Shown here piece by piece: positions 15,018 through 25,276 of a stretch of 64,000 nucleotides of DNA. The position numbers were made by a program, and so were the translations under genes. The notes beneath the pieces are model-generated. The model was not told the origin of the DNA, ran no database searches, and saw nothing but the letters and a program-made list of their open reading frames with translations. The DNA comes from Lentzea nigeriaca (GTDB lineage Bacteria; Actinomycetota; Actinomycetes; Mycobacteriales; Pseudonocardiaceae), in NCBI RefSeq assembly GCF_016907955.1, contig NZ_JAFBCX010000011.1, forward strand, positions 1 through 64,000, given 5' to 3'. The stretch's first letter is position 1. Each line of letters starts with the position of its first letter.

Positions 15018-16472
15018 TCAGCCGACGGCCCCTTCCATCTGCAGTTCGATCAGGCGGTTCAGTTCGAGGGCGTACTCCATGGGGAGCTCGCGCGCGATGG
15101 GCTCGACGAACCCGCGCACGATCATCGCCATGGCCTCGTCCTCGTTGAGGCCGCGCGACATCAGGTAGAACAGCTGGTCCTCGGAGACCTTCGAGACCGT
15201 GGCCTCGTGGCCCATCGCGACGTCGTCCTCGCGCACGTCGACGTACGGGTAGGTGTCCGATCGGCTGATCGTGTCGACCAGCAGCGCGTCGCACTTCACC
15301 GTGGACTTCGAGTGGTGCGCCCGCTTGTTGACCTGGACCAGGCCGCGGTAGGAGGTGCGGCCACCGCCGCGCGCCACCGACTTCGACACGATGGTCGAGG
15401 AGGTGTGCGGCGCCAGGTGGACCATCTTCGCGCCGGCGTCCTGGTGCTGGCCCTCGCCCGCGAACGCGATCGAGAGGACCTCGCCCTTGGCGTGCTCGCC
15501 CATCAGGAAGACGGCCGGGTACTTCATGGTCACCTTGGAACCGATGTTGCCGTCGATCCACTCCATGGTCGCGCCCTCTTCGGCCTTGGCGCGCTTGGTG
15601 ACCAGGTTGTAGACGTTGTTCGACCAGTTCTGGATCGTCGTGTAGCGGCAGCGGCCGCCCTTCTTCACGATGATCTCGACGACGGCCGAGTGCAGCGAGT
15701 CGGACGAGTAGATCGGCGCGGTGCAGCCCTCGACGTAGTGCACGTAGGCACCCTCGTCGACGATGATCAGCGTGCGCTCGAACTGGCCCATGTTCTCGGT
15801 GTTGATCCGGAAGTAGGCCTGCAGCGGGATCTCGACGTGCACGCCCTTCGGCACGTAGATGAACGAGCCGCCGGACCACACCGCGGAGTTCAGCGCGGAG
15901 AACTTGTTGTCACCGGCCGGGATGACCGAGCCGAAGTACTCCTTGAACAGCTCCGGGTGCTCCCGCAGACCCGAGTCGGTGTCGAGGAAGATGACGCCCT
16001 GCTCCTCGAGGTCCTCACGGATCTTGTGGTAGACGACCTCCGACTCGTACTGGGCGGCGACACCGGCGACGAGGCGCTGCTTCTCGGCCTCCGGGATGCC
16101 CAGGCGGTCGTAGGTGTTCTTGATGTCCTCGGGCAGGTCTTCCCAGCTCTGGGCCTGCTTCTCGGTGGACCGCACGAAGTACTTGATCGAGTCGAAGTCG
16201 ATCCCAGAGAGGTCGGCGCCCCAGTTCGGCATCGGCTTGAGGTCGAAGAGCTTCAGCGCCTTCAACCGGTACTCGAGCATCCACTCGGGCTCGCTCTTCT
16301 TCGCCGAGATGTCGCGGACGACGTCCTCGTTGAGGCCTCGGCGAGCGCTCGCGCCGGCAGTGTCCGAGTCGGCCCAGCCGAACTCGTAGTTGCCGAGAGA
16401 CGCGATGGTCTCTTCCTGCGTGAGCGGAGACTGCACCGTGGTGGGCGTGCGCTGCTCGGCAGCGGCAGTCAT
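15018..16472 (-). CDS. sufB: SufB, Fe-S assembly scaffold subunit
   Basis: A 484-residue main scaffold of the SufBC2D complex. Highly conserved blocks include [39 protein letters not shown] and VKCDALLVD. The C-terminus mirrors SufD ([20 protein letters not shown]). No intein is present, unlike the mycobacterial Rv1461. The ATG at 16472 overlaps the sufR stop as ATGA. Confidence 0.97.
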   Translation of the reverse strand: MTAAAEQRTPTTVQSPLTQEETIASLGNYEFGWADSDTAGASARRGLNEDVVRDISAKKSEPEWMLEYRLKALKLFDLKPMPNWGADLSGIDFDSIKYFVRSTEKQAQSWEDLPEDIKNTYDRLGIPEAEKQRLVAGVAAQYESEVVYHKIREDLEEQGVIFLDTDSGLREHPELFKEYFGSVIPAGDNKFSALNSAVWSGGSFIYVPKGVHVEIPLQAYFRINTENMGQFERTLIIVDEGAYVHYVEGCTAPIYSSDSLHSAVVEIIVKKGGRCRYTTIQNWSNNVYNLVTKRAKAEEGATMEWIDGNIGSKVTMKYPAVFLMGEHAKGEVLSIAFAGEGQHQDAGAKMVHLAPHTSSTIVSKSVARGGGRTSYRGLVQVNKRAHHSKSTVKCDALLVDTISRSDTYPYVDVREDDVAMGHEATVSKVSEDQLFYLMSRGLNEDEAMAMIVRGFVEPIARELPMEYALELNRLIELQMEGAVG

Positions 16473-17170
16473 GCGGGCTCCCCTCCATCATCTGGGATCC
16501 GTTGAACGTTCGGGATGTGCGTCGTGCACACGGCATGGCCGCTTGCGATCGTCGCGAGGCGCTGTACGTGAGAACCGAGGAGGGCCGCGAAAGCTTCCGT
16601 CTCGGTCTCGCACAGCTGGGGGAACTCAGCCGCCACGTGGGCTACCGGGCAGTGGTGCTGGCACAACTGCTCGCCCACGCCGACGTGACGTGCCGACGCA
16701 GCGTAGCCCTCCCTGGTCAGCGCGGTCGCAAGGGCCTTGGCCCGGTCAGCGGGTGTGGCCTGGGCCACGATCGCTGCCCGGTGCCGGTCCACGAGCGCGT
16801 CGACACGACTCTGCGCGAACGCCTTGACCGCCTCCTCGCCACCTGTCTTCGCGAGGAACCTGATCGCGGCGACCGCGAGGTCGTCGTAGGCGTGGCCGAA
16901 CCGGGCGCGTCCGGCGTCGGTCAGCAGGAAGAGCTTCGCGGGACGGCCACGACCGCGTTGGGTCTGGCGGGGTGCGTCCCTCGTGATCGCCTCGCCGTCC
17001 GCGAGCAGTGCGTCGATGTGACGGCGCACGGCCGTGGGGCTGATGCCCAGTTCCTCGGCAACAGCTGCCGCGGTGACCGGACCCTGCTCCAACAGGAGCC
17101 TGGCGACAGCGCGCCGAGTCTTGCCGTCGTGCTGCGGCACGGCGTCAAGGTGGGTCTCGGCGTTTTTCAC
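16469..17170 (-). CDS. sufR: SufR-type Fe-S-sensing transcriptional repressor
   Basis: A 233-residue winged-helix DeoR/ArsR-like regulator. The helix-turn-helix is in [20 protein letters not shown], and a cluster-binding region near residues 170-195 reads [13 protein letters not shown]...FPQLCETE with three cysteines. By analogy to characterised SufR proteins, the holo-form represses the suf operon and loss of the cluster relieves it. It is the first gene of the operon and diverges from mptB. The GTG start lies inside a palindrome (17170-17183), so the repressor likely binds over its own start. Confidence 0.93.
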   Translation of the reverse strand: MKNAETHLDAVPQHDGKTRRAVARLLLEQGPVTAAAVAEELGISPTAVRRHIDALLADGEAITRDAPRQTQRGRGRPAKLFLLTDAGRARFGHAYDDLAVAAIRFLAKTGGEEAVKAFAQSRVDALVDRHRAAIVAQATPADRAKALATALTREGYAASARHVGVGEQLCQHHCPVAHVAAEFPQLCETETEAFAALLGSHVQRLATIASGHAVCTTHIPNVQRIPDDGGEPA

Positions 17171-17191
17171 AACACCAGTGTTGCGTATTTA
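17170..17191 (-). promoter_or_regulatory. suf operon -10 box and candidate SufR operator
   Basis: CAACAC-CA-GTGTTG (17170-17183) is a perfect 6-bp palindrome with a 2-nt spacer that includes the GTG start of sufR. On the minus strand a -10-like TAAATA (17191-17186) lies immediately upstream. The transcription start would fall inside the palindrome, so binding there would block initiation. Confidence 0.55.
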
Positions 17192-17265
17192 GCCTGAGGT
17201 AGCAAAGATCGCCGGTCACAGGGTGACCTGACTCACGACTGAGCGGGGCTGGATACGCTCCACGC

Positions 17266-18798
17266 ATGCCCACTTCCGGCGGAGCCGTGACTCCGGAGAG
17301 CGACCTCTTGAACGGTCGAGAGCGTCGTCAGCTGGACATCGTCCGCCGCTGGGGCACCATCGGCGCGTTGTTGCTGACCGTCGGATCGCTCGGCGGCGGC
17401 GCCGCCCCCATCTACTCGCCGCTCTACGGCGTACCCGTCCTCGGGCTCTTCTCGAGGATGCCTTCAGTGGCGATGGGCGTCGTCTGGACCGGCATCTTCA
17501 TGATCGTGTCGGCCTGGCTGGCGCTGGGCCGGTTCGTGCGGCCGGGACGCGCGCGCCTGGTGTCACGCAGCCAGATGGACCGCACGTTGCTCATGTGGAC
17601 CGTGCCGCTGGTCTTCTGCGTGCCGATGTTCTCGCGCGACGTGTACTCGTACCTGGCGCAGAGCGAGATCGCGGCGCGCGGCCTCGACCCCTACGTCCTG
17701 GGCCCGGCGAACGCGCTGGGCGTCGACCACGTGCTGACCAAGGGCGTGCCGAACATCTGGCGCGAGACCCCGGCGCCCTACGGCCCGTTGTTCCTCGCGT
17801 TCGGCAGGGTCACGTCGATGATCACCGGCGACCACGTCGTGTCCGGCGTGTTCGTGCACCGCCTGCTGGTGCTGTGCGGCCTGGCGATGATCGTGTGGGC
17901 GCTCCCCCGCCTGGCCGCCCGCTTCGGCGTGCCCCCGGTCGGCGCGCTGTGGCTGGGCGCGCTGAACCCGCTGGTGCTGTTCCACATCGTCATCGGCGTG
18001 CACAACGACGGCCTGGCCTTGGGCTTGATGCTCGTCGGTCTGGAACTCGCGATGCGCGGCCTGGAACCGTTGCGGTGGTCGTGGATCACGCTGGGTGCCG
18101 CGATCATCGTGTGCGGCGCGATGGTGAAGATCCCGGCGATGGCCGCGCTGGGCTTCCTCGGCGTTCTGGTGGCGCGCAAACTCGGCGGGCAGGTCAAGCA
18201 CCTGGTGCTGGTGGCCGGGGTGATGGCCGTGATCGCCGGCGTCGGCGTGGTGGCGATCTGCCTCGGCACCGGGTTCGGGTTCGGCTGGATCCAGACCCTG
18301 AACGTCGCGTCGACCGTCAAATCGTGGATGTCGCCGCCCACCGCTTTGGGCTTCCTGGGCGCGGGCACCGGCATCATGCTCGGCCTCGGCAACCACACCG
18401 AGGCCATGATCTCGCTGACCCGGCTGCTCGGGCAGGGCGTGTCGGTCGTGATCACGGTGATCCTGCTGTGGCGCAGCTTCAAGGGGCGGATCAAGGCGAT
18501 GAACGGGCTGGGGGCGGCCCTCGGGGCGATCCTGGTGCTCGGGCCGGTGCTGCAGCCCTGGTACGTGCTGTGGGCGGCACTCCCGCTGGCGACCGCCGTG
18601 GTCGGGCCGAAGTTCCGTACGTTCGCGATGGTGACGTCCGCTGTGATCGCCGTGATCTTGCCGCCCACCGGGTCTGCGTTCGACGGGCGGGCTTACACGG
18701 TGCCGCAGGCGGTTGCCGGTGCGGTGATCACGTTTGCGGTTTGTGTGTTGATCGCTCGGAAGCGGGTTGGACCGTTTCTGAAGTCCGACCCCGCGTGA
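17266..18798 (+). CDS. mptB: Alpha-1,6-mannopyranosyltransferase MptB-like (GT-C, membrane)
   Basis: A 510-residue polytopic membrane protein with about 12-13 helices, homologous to the MptB family that extends the alpha-1,6-mannan core of lipoglycans from polyprenyl-phosphomannose. The GT-C-type acidic motif in the first periplasmic loop reads SRDVYSYLAQSEI. The gene sits divergently next to sufR exactly as Rv1459c does next to Rv1460. The ATG fits a leaderless start: TACGCT (17254-17259) then 6 nt, with no Shine-Dalgarno. The conserved neighbourhood strengthens the call. Confidence 0.88.
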   Translation: MPTSGGAVTPESDLLNGRERRQLDIVRRWGTIGALLLTVGSLGGGAAPIYSPLYGVPVLGLFSRMPSVAMGVVWTGIFMIVSAWLALGRFVRPGRARLVSRSQMDRTLLMWTVPLVFCVPMFSRDVYSYLAQSEIAARGLDPYVLGPANALGVDHVLTKGVPNIWRETPAPYGPLFLAFGRVTSMITGDHVVSGVFVHRLLVLCGLAMIVWALPRLAARFGVPPVGALWLGALNPLVLFHIVIGVHNDGLALGLMLVGLELAMRGLEPLRWSWITLGAAIIVCGAMVKIPAMAALGFLGVLVARKLGGQVKHLVLVAGVMAVIAGVGVVAICLGTGFGFGWIQTLNVASTVKSWMSPPTALGFLGAGTGIMLGLGNHTEAMISLTRLLGQGVSVVITVILLWRSFKGRIKAMNGLGAALGAILVLGPVLQPWYVLWAALPLATAVVGPKFRTFAMVTSAVIAVILPPTGSAFDGRAYTVPQAVAGAVITFAVCVLIARKRVGPFLKSDPA

Positions 18799-18873
18799 AC
18801 CGCTTCGGGGGCTGTTCGGCTCGCTTCGCGTTGCCGTTGCCGTTTCCGGAGGGTTATTGACGAGCGTTGGTTT

Positions 18874-18900
18874 TTTCATCGCCGCTTCGCGACGATTGCG
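18874..18900. repeat. 27-bp inverted repeat, left copy
   Basis: The reverse complement is identical, base for base, to 19465-19491. The two copies face each other across about 560 bp that contain only the EthD-like gene and its terminator. Each copy is itself partly self-complementary (CGCCGCTTCGCGACG). Confidence 0.9.
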
Positions 18901-19034
18901 TGCGAGGTTGCGTTAGGCGGTCGGGCTCTGAGGTTTCTCGGCTTTCCCGTCGGGCATGCGAGGTGGCCGCGATACTCGGTTGTGGTGCCGTAAGCGGCGC
19001 TGGCATTGTGACCAGCCGCTGGACGGAGGTTCTC

Positions 19035-19346
19035 ATGCACAAGCTGGTTGTCCTGTATCCCCAGCCCGCCGATCCCGACCACTTCCGCGACTACTACGTG
19101 ACCACCCATCTCCCACTGGTCATGCGCATGCCCGGCCTGCTCGCGTGGCGCTACAGCTTCGACGTGGCAGCGACGCAGGGACAGACGCCGTATTTCGCGA
19201 TCTTCGAAGCGGAGTTCGCCGACGCCGAGGCAATGACCGCGGCGAGGGCGTCTCCGCAAGGCCGGCAGGCGGCGGCAGACGTCGCCAACTACGCCACCGG
19301 TGGTGCGATCGTCATCCACTATCCGGTGCAGGACGGCATCGCCTGA
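19035..19346 (+). CDS. EthD-domain protein (dimeric ferredoxin-like fold)
   Basis: A 103-residue EthD family protein. Members are small alpha/beta-barrel dimers, some of which support oxidative catabolism (ethyl tert-butyl ether degradation); most have unknown roles. Signatures are LVVLYPQPADPDHFRDYYV and THLPLVMRMPG. GGAGG lies five bases before the ATG. The gene stands alone between two 27-bp inverted repeats and ends at an intrinsic terminator (19392). Confidence 0.88.
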   Translation: MHKLVVLYPQPADPDHFRDYYVTTHLPLVMRMPGLLAWRYSFDVAATQGQTPYFAIFEAEFADAEAMTAARASPQGRQAAADVANYATGGAIVIHYPVQDGIA

Positions 19347-19391
19347 GCCTTTAGATGACTTTGGGTGCGAGGTGCTTCCGTGTTCGGATCG

Positions 19392-19419
19392 GCCGGGCGC
19401 TTTACATGCCCGGCTTTTT
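19392..19419 (+). terminator. Intrinsic terminator
   Basis: GCCGGGC (19392-19398) pairs with GCCCGGC (19408-19414) around a 9-nt loop and is followed by TTTTTG. Placed 45 nt after the EthD-like gene stop. Confidence 0.85.
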
Positions 19420-19464
19420 GAGGCCGACCAGCGCCTCGCAAGGGCCCCGAAGTCAAGCGCCAAT

Positions 19465-19491
19465 CGCAATCGTCGCGAAGCGGCGATGAAA
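19465..19491. repeat. 27-bp inverted repeat, right copy
   Basis: Perfect inverted copy of 18874-18900. It ends about 150 bp before the patatin gene. No direct target-site duplication is obvious outside the pair. Confidence 0.9.
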
Positions 19492-19644
19492 TGACCCGTC
19501 CCGGTAAAGCGCTCAAGCGACCACGCTGGAACCGGCACCGGACCGCCAGGCCGGACCACTGGTGCAACCGGGCCAGTAACCACATCCCTTCGGCCGACGA
19601 GTACTCCCTAGGGGGAAGATCGAAGCCGGAGGGGGTGGTGCGGC

Positions 19645-22600
19645 ATGACCGAGCAACCCATGTCGCGGGAAGAGGTCCGCTTCGCCGTCGTGCTCAACGG
19701 TGGGGTGAGCCTCGCCGTCTGGATGGGCGGCGTTGTGCTGGAGCTGGACCGGCTGACCAGGGCTGGGACGACGTATCAGCCGTTGCTCGACCTCGTGGGC
19801 TGCACCGCGAGAGCGGATGTCATCGCCGGCACGTCGGCCGGGGGCATCAACGGGGCCGCGCTGGCGTTGTCGCAGGTCAACAAGCAGGCCGATCTCAGCA
19901 GGCTGCGGGATCTGTGGGCCGAGCAGGGGCGGATGGAGCAGCTGCTCAGGACGCCGTTCCGGGGTGAGCCTGCGAGCTTGCTCAAAGGGGACGAGTTCTT
20001 CCTGCCGAGACTGCAGGAGGCGCTGGCCAGGCTCACGGCGGACTTCGAGCCCACCGAGCCCAACGAGCGGCCGATCGATCTGAGGATCACCACCACGCTG
20101 CTCGGGGGTGTTCCGACCATCACGTACGACGATCTGGGGCAGCCGCTGACGCAGTCGGTGCACCAGGGCTCGTTCTCGTTCCGGCGCGACCCCTACAACT
20201 GGGTGTCGGAGGACACGCGGGACGACTTCACCGCCGACACGCTCGACCACCGTGTGCTGCAGCTGGCACTGGCCGCGCGCAGCTCCGCCAGCTTCCCGTT
20301 CGCGTTCGAGCCCAGCTTCATCCCCGTCGGAGGGCAGGCCACGCCCGACCGGCCTGACATGGGGGACGTCGCCAGCTGGGCCAACGGTGGAGACCGGAGC
20401 AGGTTCGCGGTCGATGGCGGGGTGCTGGTCAACACGCCCACCAAGGAGGCGCTGGAGGCCATCGACCGGATGCCCGCGGACGGGCCGGTGCGCAGGGTGA
20501 TGTTGCTGGTGTTCCCGCACGCCGAGCCGTTGGGGTCCGAGCCGCAGGCGGACACGGTCGACAAGGCGATGACGACGGTCAGTTCTGGCGCCAAGTTGCT
20601 GAGCGCCATGTCCAGTCAGGCCGGGCGCACGTACGTCGAGAAGATCGAGGAGCACAACCGGCGTGCCGCGAGCAGTCGCGGTGGGCGGATGGCGTTGCTG
20701 GAGCGGTTGCACGCGGGTGGGGAGAACGTCGTCGACGAGGTGTACTCGTTGGCGGACAAGCTCTTCGGGCACTATGAGGACGTCGAGATCCGGCTCGCGG
20801 CACGGCAGCTCACCGCGCAGCAGTTCGCGCTGCCCAAGGGGAATCCCGCCAACTGGTCGTTCGAGCGGGCGCGCAGGGCGGCGGAGACGGCTCAGCGCAA
20901 GTGGAAGAAGAAGCACGGTGTGCTGCCGTACGTGCCGGGGGTGAAGCTGCCGAGCACGGTGTGCCGCGAGGACCTCGGCTGGGAGTGGGGCATCACGATG
21001 GCCGAGCGGCTCGGCGCGTCGGCGCTCGACCTGCTCAAGCGGATCGTGTGGGTGGCTCCGGACGGGCAGGCCGACGAGATCGCGAGGACGCGGCGGGAGT
21101 TGCACCAGGTTCGCGCGGAGCTGCGCAGGCTGCGGACCGAGCTGTTCGCGTGGAAGCCGTCGGACTCGCTCGGCGAGGAGTACTGGACCGGGCGGCTAGC
21201 GAGCTACCACGAGCACATGATCGACGGACATCTCGGGCTGGAGGTCAAGGCACAGGTCGCCGAGATCGGGCGGATCGTCGGCGAGGCCCAGCGGGTGATG
21301 TACGACCTCGACGAGCACCGGCTCAAGCTCGGCGGGCTCGGCTGCTGGCACGCGCTGCTCGACCCCGAGGCCACGGATCAGGAAGCCGGGCTGAGCGACG
21401 GCGAACGGTGGCTCAGTCGCCTGCTCGCCCTGGAGATCGCGGGCACGTGCCTGTCGGACGACGCGTCGACCGGCTTGGACACGCCGGTCGAGCTGGTCCA
21501 GGTGTCGTTGCAGACGCGCAACGCGTTCGCGCGGCAGTCGATCACCGCCGACGACAAGGCGGGCGGGGCGTCGCTGTCGCGGTTCTCCGGGTTCCTCAAG
21601 CGGTCGTGGCGGGTCAACGACTGGATCTGGGGCCGGCTCGACGGCGCCACGATGCTGTGCCGGGTGCTGTTCGACCCGCGCCGGCTGCGCAGGATGGACC
21701 TGCTCGGGCGGCCGGAAGACGACCAGCGCACGACCGAGCAGCGCGCGGCGGCCGTGGTCGACACGGTGATCAAGACGATGTTCGGGCCCGAGCTGCCGAT
21801 GCAGGTGGCGGTGTGCGCCGAGGAGGCCAAGAAGGAGCTGCAGGGCATCTACGAGGCGGAGCACGAGCTGTCGCCGTCGTCGATGAAGCTCGCCGAACTG
21901 GCCGCGTGGGGCCTGCACTGGCGGATCATCTGCGAGGAGCTCCCCCGGCTGAGGGGCGCGATCATCGCCGATCGAGGCGACGGCGCCGACAAGCGCTCAC
22001 GAGGTGAGCTGTTCCTGGAGGAACACGCGGACATGCTCCGACGTCTGGAGTACCCGCAGGAGCACACGGTCACGTTGGGCATGGCGGCGCTCACCGCGTT
22101 CGACCGCGCCGGGATCGGCCGCGAGCCCCTCACCCAGGAAGCCGCGTCGGACCAGATGATCCGCACGGCCGCGACCGCAGCTGCTGTCGCGGTCACGGTC
22201 GCCGACTCCGAACGGGCGGGACTGCGGGCGGTCCGGCCGATCACCCGCACGGTCAGGGGCGCGGCGCTGCTCCCGTACTGGACGATCACAGGGCTCACCA
22301 GAGGCGGGAACCTGGCTCAGTTCCTGGGGTTGCTCGGCCTCGCGGTCGGTGGCGCGCTGGTCGTGATGGCGTTGTTCGGCATGCTGCCGACGTGGGCGGC
22401 AGGGCCGGGCGCGGCGATCGGTGCGGCCAGTCTCCTCGCCGCTTTCGGTTACGCGGCACTGAGAAGCGGCACGATGCTGCACGGGCTGGTGCTGCTGTCA
22501 CCGGTGATCCCGTTGGTGGCCGTGGCGGTCGACAGACTGCCAGACGACCGCTCGGAGATCACGACGGGCACCGTCACGGTGGCCGGTGTGGCGCTGGTCG

Positions 22601-23304
22601 TCACGGCGTTGCTGGTGCTGGGTTCGCTCCCGGCGCCGATCCGCACACCGCTGGCGGTGCTGGCCGACTTCAGGCCGATGGACATCGTCAAGCGCCGCTG
22701 GAAGCAGGTTCTGATCGCGCTGGTGGCGGCGGGAGGAGTCTGGGGCATCTGGCGGTTCGAGCTGCACACCAAGCCCTGGCTGGTGATCCCGACGTCCGTC
22801 CTCTGTGGAGTGTTCGGCATCTGGATGGCGCTGGGCGGCGGCAAGTCGTTGCAGCGCTGGCGCCGGGTCGAAGGTGTCTGGGGCACGGAACGAGCGGAGC
22901 CGCCCGCCGCGGCGACGGCGGGCTGGGCCGCTGTCTACGGAGTCGGCTACCTCGCGATCGCCGACGTCCTGCTGATCATCGGCCCGCACGGGTGGGGCCG
23001 GCAGGCGGTGATCGGCACGGCACTGGCGTTCGGGCTGACGTTGCTGCTGATCACGTCCTGGTACGTGCCGCGGGCGGAACGCCGCAGGATCCGCCGGCAG
23101 CTCGTCGGCGAGGCGATTCCGGCGATCTACCCGGACGACTGCGACATCGCGGAGACGTTGCGCGAGCGGCTGGAGGGCCACGCCTCGCTCTACCGGTTCC
23201 TCATCAGGGGAGAGGGCGAGCACCCCTCGAAGCTCACCCTCTCCCCCGCCGGACTCGTTGTCGCCCAACGGATCGAGCAGAAGCTCAGGCCGCCAGTGCG
23301 ATGA
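19645..23304 (+). CDS. Large patatin-like phospholipase with DUF3376-type middle and membrane C-terminus
   Basis: A 1219-residue protein. Residues ~10-270 form a patatin hydrolase: oxyanion glycine loop NGGVSLAVWMGG (18-29), nucleophile elbow GTSAGG (Ser64) and the catalytic Asp of VDGGVLVNTP (about 257). Expected activity is lipid acyl hydrolysis. A long helical region follows. About residues 885-1140 hold several hydrophobic segments that should anchor it in the membrane, before a soluble tail. This layout matches the DUF3376 patatin-related proteins of actinobacteria. The ATG has GGAGGGGG upstream. Its 3' end overlaps the convergent glycosyltransferase gene by 20 bp. Physiological substrate unknown. 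Confidence 0.88.
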   Translation: MTEQPMSREEVRFAVVLNGGVSLAVWMGGVVLELDRLTRAGTTYQPLLDLVGCTARADVIAGTSAGGINGAALALSQVNKQADLSRLRDLWAEQGRMEQLLRTPFRGEPASLLKGDEFFLPRLQEALARLTADFEPTEPNERPIDLRITTTLLGGVPTITYDDLGQPLTQSVHQGSFSFRRDPYNWVSEDTRDDFTADTLDHRVLQLALAARSSASFPFAFEPSFIPVGGQATPDRPDMGDVASWANGGDRSRFAVDGGVLVNTPTKEALEAIDRMPADGPVRRVMLLVFPHAEPLGSEPQADTVDKAMTTVSSGAKLLSAMSSQAGRTYVEKIEEHNRRAASSRGGRMALLERLHAGGENVVDEVYSLADKLFGHYEDVEIRLAARQLTAQQFALPKGNPANWSFERARRAAETAQRKWKKKHGVLPYVPGVKLPSTVCREDLGWEWGITMAERLGASALDLLKRIVWVAPDGQADEIARTRRELHQVRAELRRLRTELFAWKPSDSLGEEYWTGRLASYHEHMIDGHLGLEVKAQVAEIGRIVGEAQRVMYDLDEHRLKLGGLGCWHALLDPEATDQEAGLSDGERWLSRLLALEIAGTCLSDDASTGLDTPVELVQVSLQTRNAFARQSITADDKAGGASLSRFSGFLKRSWRVNDWIWGRLDGATMLCRVLFDPRRLRRMDLLGRPEDDQRTTEQRAAAVVDTVIKTMFGPELPMQVAVCAEEAKKELQGIYEAEHELSPSSMKLAELAAWGLHWRIICEELPRLRGAIIADRGDGADKRSRGELFLEEHADMLRRLEYPQEHTVTLGMAALTAFDRAGIGREPLTQEAASDQMIRTAATAAAVAVTVADSERAGLRAVRPITRTVRGAALLPYWTITGLTRGGNLAQFLGLLGLAVGGALVVMALFGMLPTWAAGPGAAIGAASLLAAFGYAALRSGTMLHGLVLLSPVIPLVAVAVDRLPDDRSEITTGTVTVAGVALVVTALLVLGSLPAPIRTPLAVLADFRPMDIVKRRWKQVLIALVAAGGVWGIWRFELHTKPWLVIPTSVLCGVFGIWMALGGGKSLQRWRRVEGVWGTERAEPPAAATAGWAAVYGVGYLAIADVLLIIGPHGWGRQAVIGTALAFGLTLLLITSWYVPRAERRRIRRQLVGEAIPAIYPDDCDIAETLRERLEGHASLYRFLIRGEGEHPSKLTLSPAGLVVAQRIEQKLRPPVR

Positions 23305-25276
23305 CGGGTGCCGTGCGGCCCATCGCCCGTGCGTAGAGGGCCTCGAAGCGATCCAGGGTCGCCGCCAGCGCGTGGTGCGAGATGATCTCGCTGCTGGCGG
23401 CGCCCATCCGGGCCCGCATGGGCGCGTCGTGGACCAGCGTGTGCAGGCGCTGCGCCAGCTGGTTCACGTCACCCGGCTCGAACAGCCAGCCGTTGCGGCC
23501 GGTGTGCACGAGGTGCGGCAACGCCATCGCGTTCGCGGCGATCACCGGCTTGCCCGCGGCCATCGCCTCCATCGTGGCGAGGCTCTGCAGCTCGGCCACA
23601 CCGGGCATGACGAACAGGTCGCAGCGGGCGTACGCGTCGAGCAGGTCGTCCTCGGACACGAAGCCGTGGAACTTCACGCGGTTCGTGATCTCCAGGTCGC
23701 GGGCCAGGAGCTCCCACTCGGCGCGGCACGTGCCGTCGCCGACGATCTCGCCGAACGCGCCGGGCACGCGGGCCAGCGCGCGCAGGAACTCGTCGACGCG
23801 CTTCTCCTCGTCCAGCCGGCCGACGAACAACGCGGTCGGGCGGTCGTTGTGCGTCACGGACCGCTGGTAGCGGGAGATGTCGATGCCGCACGACACCGGC
23901 ACCGCGCGCTCCGGGAAACCGCTGTCGTGCAACAACTGCACGGCACGCGGCGTCGGCGCGGTGACGAGGTCGGCCCGCCCGAACACGCGCGCCAGGTCGC
24001 GGTAGGCGAACTTGCGGGCCATGCCCTGCAGGAACGCCGGCACGTGCGCGTGGCTGAACAGGTTCTCCGGCATGAAGTGGTTCGTGGCGAGCGTGGGAAT
24101 GCCCTGGGCGACGGCGGAGTTCAGGACGAACCGGCCCACCACGAAGTGTGCTTGGACGTGCACGACGTCCGGCTTGAGCGACTTGATCAGCTCGTCGGCC
24201 TCCTTCGACGCCTGCCACGGAAGGCAGAACCGGAAGTCCGGGTAGAACGGCAGCCGGTGCGAGCGCAGCCGGTGCACGGTCACGCCCTCGATCTCGGTGG
24301 CCCTGGGCGAGTCCGGTGCGATGACGTGGACGTCGTGTCCGCGGGACGCGAGGCCGATGGCGAGGCGCTGGGCGAACCGCGCGGCTCCGTTGACGTCCGG
24401 CGGGAACGTGTCGGCGGCGATGACGACGCGCAGCGCGCTGGAGGTGTTCACGGGAAGCTCCGATCGAGTATTCGACACACGTTGTGGTTGACGGACGAGG
24501 GCGAACACACCGCTGGCTGCGGCGAGCGCGCAGGCGATCAGCGCGGCACCGGTCCACGGGGACAGGTGCGCGGCCTCGCCGAGCAGGAAGGCGCCGATGC
24601 CGACCGCGACCAGCGGATCCACCACGGTCAGGCAGGCGACGGCGAGATGAGGGGGCCCGCCGGCGTAGGCGTGCTGGACGAGCCAGCCGCCGACGGCGAG
24701 CGAGAGTGCGATACCGAGCACGGACGCGACGTGCGCGAACCCGAACCCGCCTTGCTGAACCGACTGCGAGACGGCCCGCATGAGCACGGACACGTACCCG
24801 TACGCGACACCACCAGCCGATGCGAACGCCACGGCCCGAACGCGCGCGTTCGTCGTGAGAGCGGCGATCACCCCAGGCACCGCGATCGCGCCGAGGACCA
24901 CGAAACCGGCTGTCAGCTCGGCATCAGGCGCGACTTGCGTGGCGGTCGCGCTGCCGGAGGCGAGGAACACGAACGCCCCGACGCCCACGGTTGTGATCAG
25001 GATCGCCGGAAGCTCGCGGAAACGGCGGTCCAGCAACGCGGTCATCCCGATCGCGAGCACGCCGATCGGCTGGACGACGGTGAGCGGCGCCATGCCGAGC
25101 GCGACCGCGTGCACCCCCGCACCGGCGACGAGCAGGGCGAGGCCACCGAGCCAGCGCGGCTGGCGCAGGACGATGACCCGTGCACCGGTCTCGGCGACCG
25201 CGTCGTGCTGCAGGCGAGCCGCGAGCGCGAAGCACACGGCGCCGCACACGGCGAGCGCAATGGCGAGCAGGGTCAT
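23285..25276 (-). CDS. DMT-type membrane protein fused to a GT4 glycosyltransferase
   Basis: One uninterrupted 663-codon frame. Residues ~1-270 are a 9-10 helix membrane domain of the drug/metabolite (EamA/NIPA-like) superfamily. From about residue 276 (an internal GTG at 24451) it reads as a complete GT4 glycosyltransferase: LRVVIAADTFPPDVNGAARF, ALFVGRLDEEKRV and the E-x7-E type motif AELQSLATMEAMAAG. Homologues of PimB-like mannosyltransferases look like the second half. It may flip and glycosylate a lipid, or two proteins may arise by internal initiation. The ATG overlaps the stop of the DUF998 gene (ATGA). Confidence 0.85.
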   Translation of the reverse strand: MTLLAIALAVCGAVCFALAARLQHDAVAETGARVIVLRQPRWLGGLALLVAGAGVHAVALGMAPLTVVQPIGVLAIGMTALLDRRFRELPAILITTVGVGAFVFLASGSATATQVAPDAELTAGFVVLGAIAVPGVIAALTTNARVRAVAFASAGGVAYGYVSVLMRAVSQSVQQGGFGFAHVASVLGIALSLAVGGWLVQHAYAGGPPHLAVACLTVVDPLVAVGIGAFLLGEAAHLSPWTGAALIACALAAASGVFALVRQPQRVSNTRSELPVNTSSALRVVIAADTFPPDVNGAARFAQRLAIGLASRGHDVHVIAPDSPRATEIEGVTVHRLRSHRLPFYPDFRFCLPWQASKEADELIKSLKPDVVHVQAHFVVGRFVLNSAVAQGIPTLATNHFMPENLFSHAHVPAFLQGMARKFAYRDLARVFGRADLVTAPTPRAVQLLHDSGFPERAVPVSCGIDISRYQRSVTHNDRPTALFVGRLDEEKRVDEFLRALARVPGAFGEIVGDGTCRAEWELLARDLEITNRVKFHGFVSEDDLLDAYARCDLFVMPGVAELQSLATMEAMAAGKPVIAANAMALPHLVHTGRNGWLFEPGDVNQLAQRLHTLVHDAPMRARMGAASSEIISHHALAATLDRFEALYARAMGRTAPVIALAA

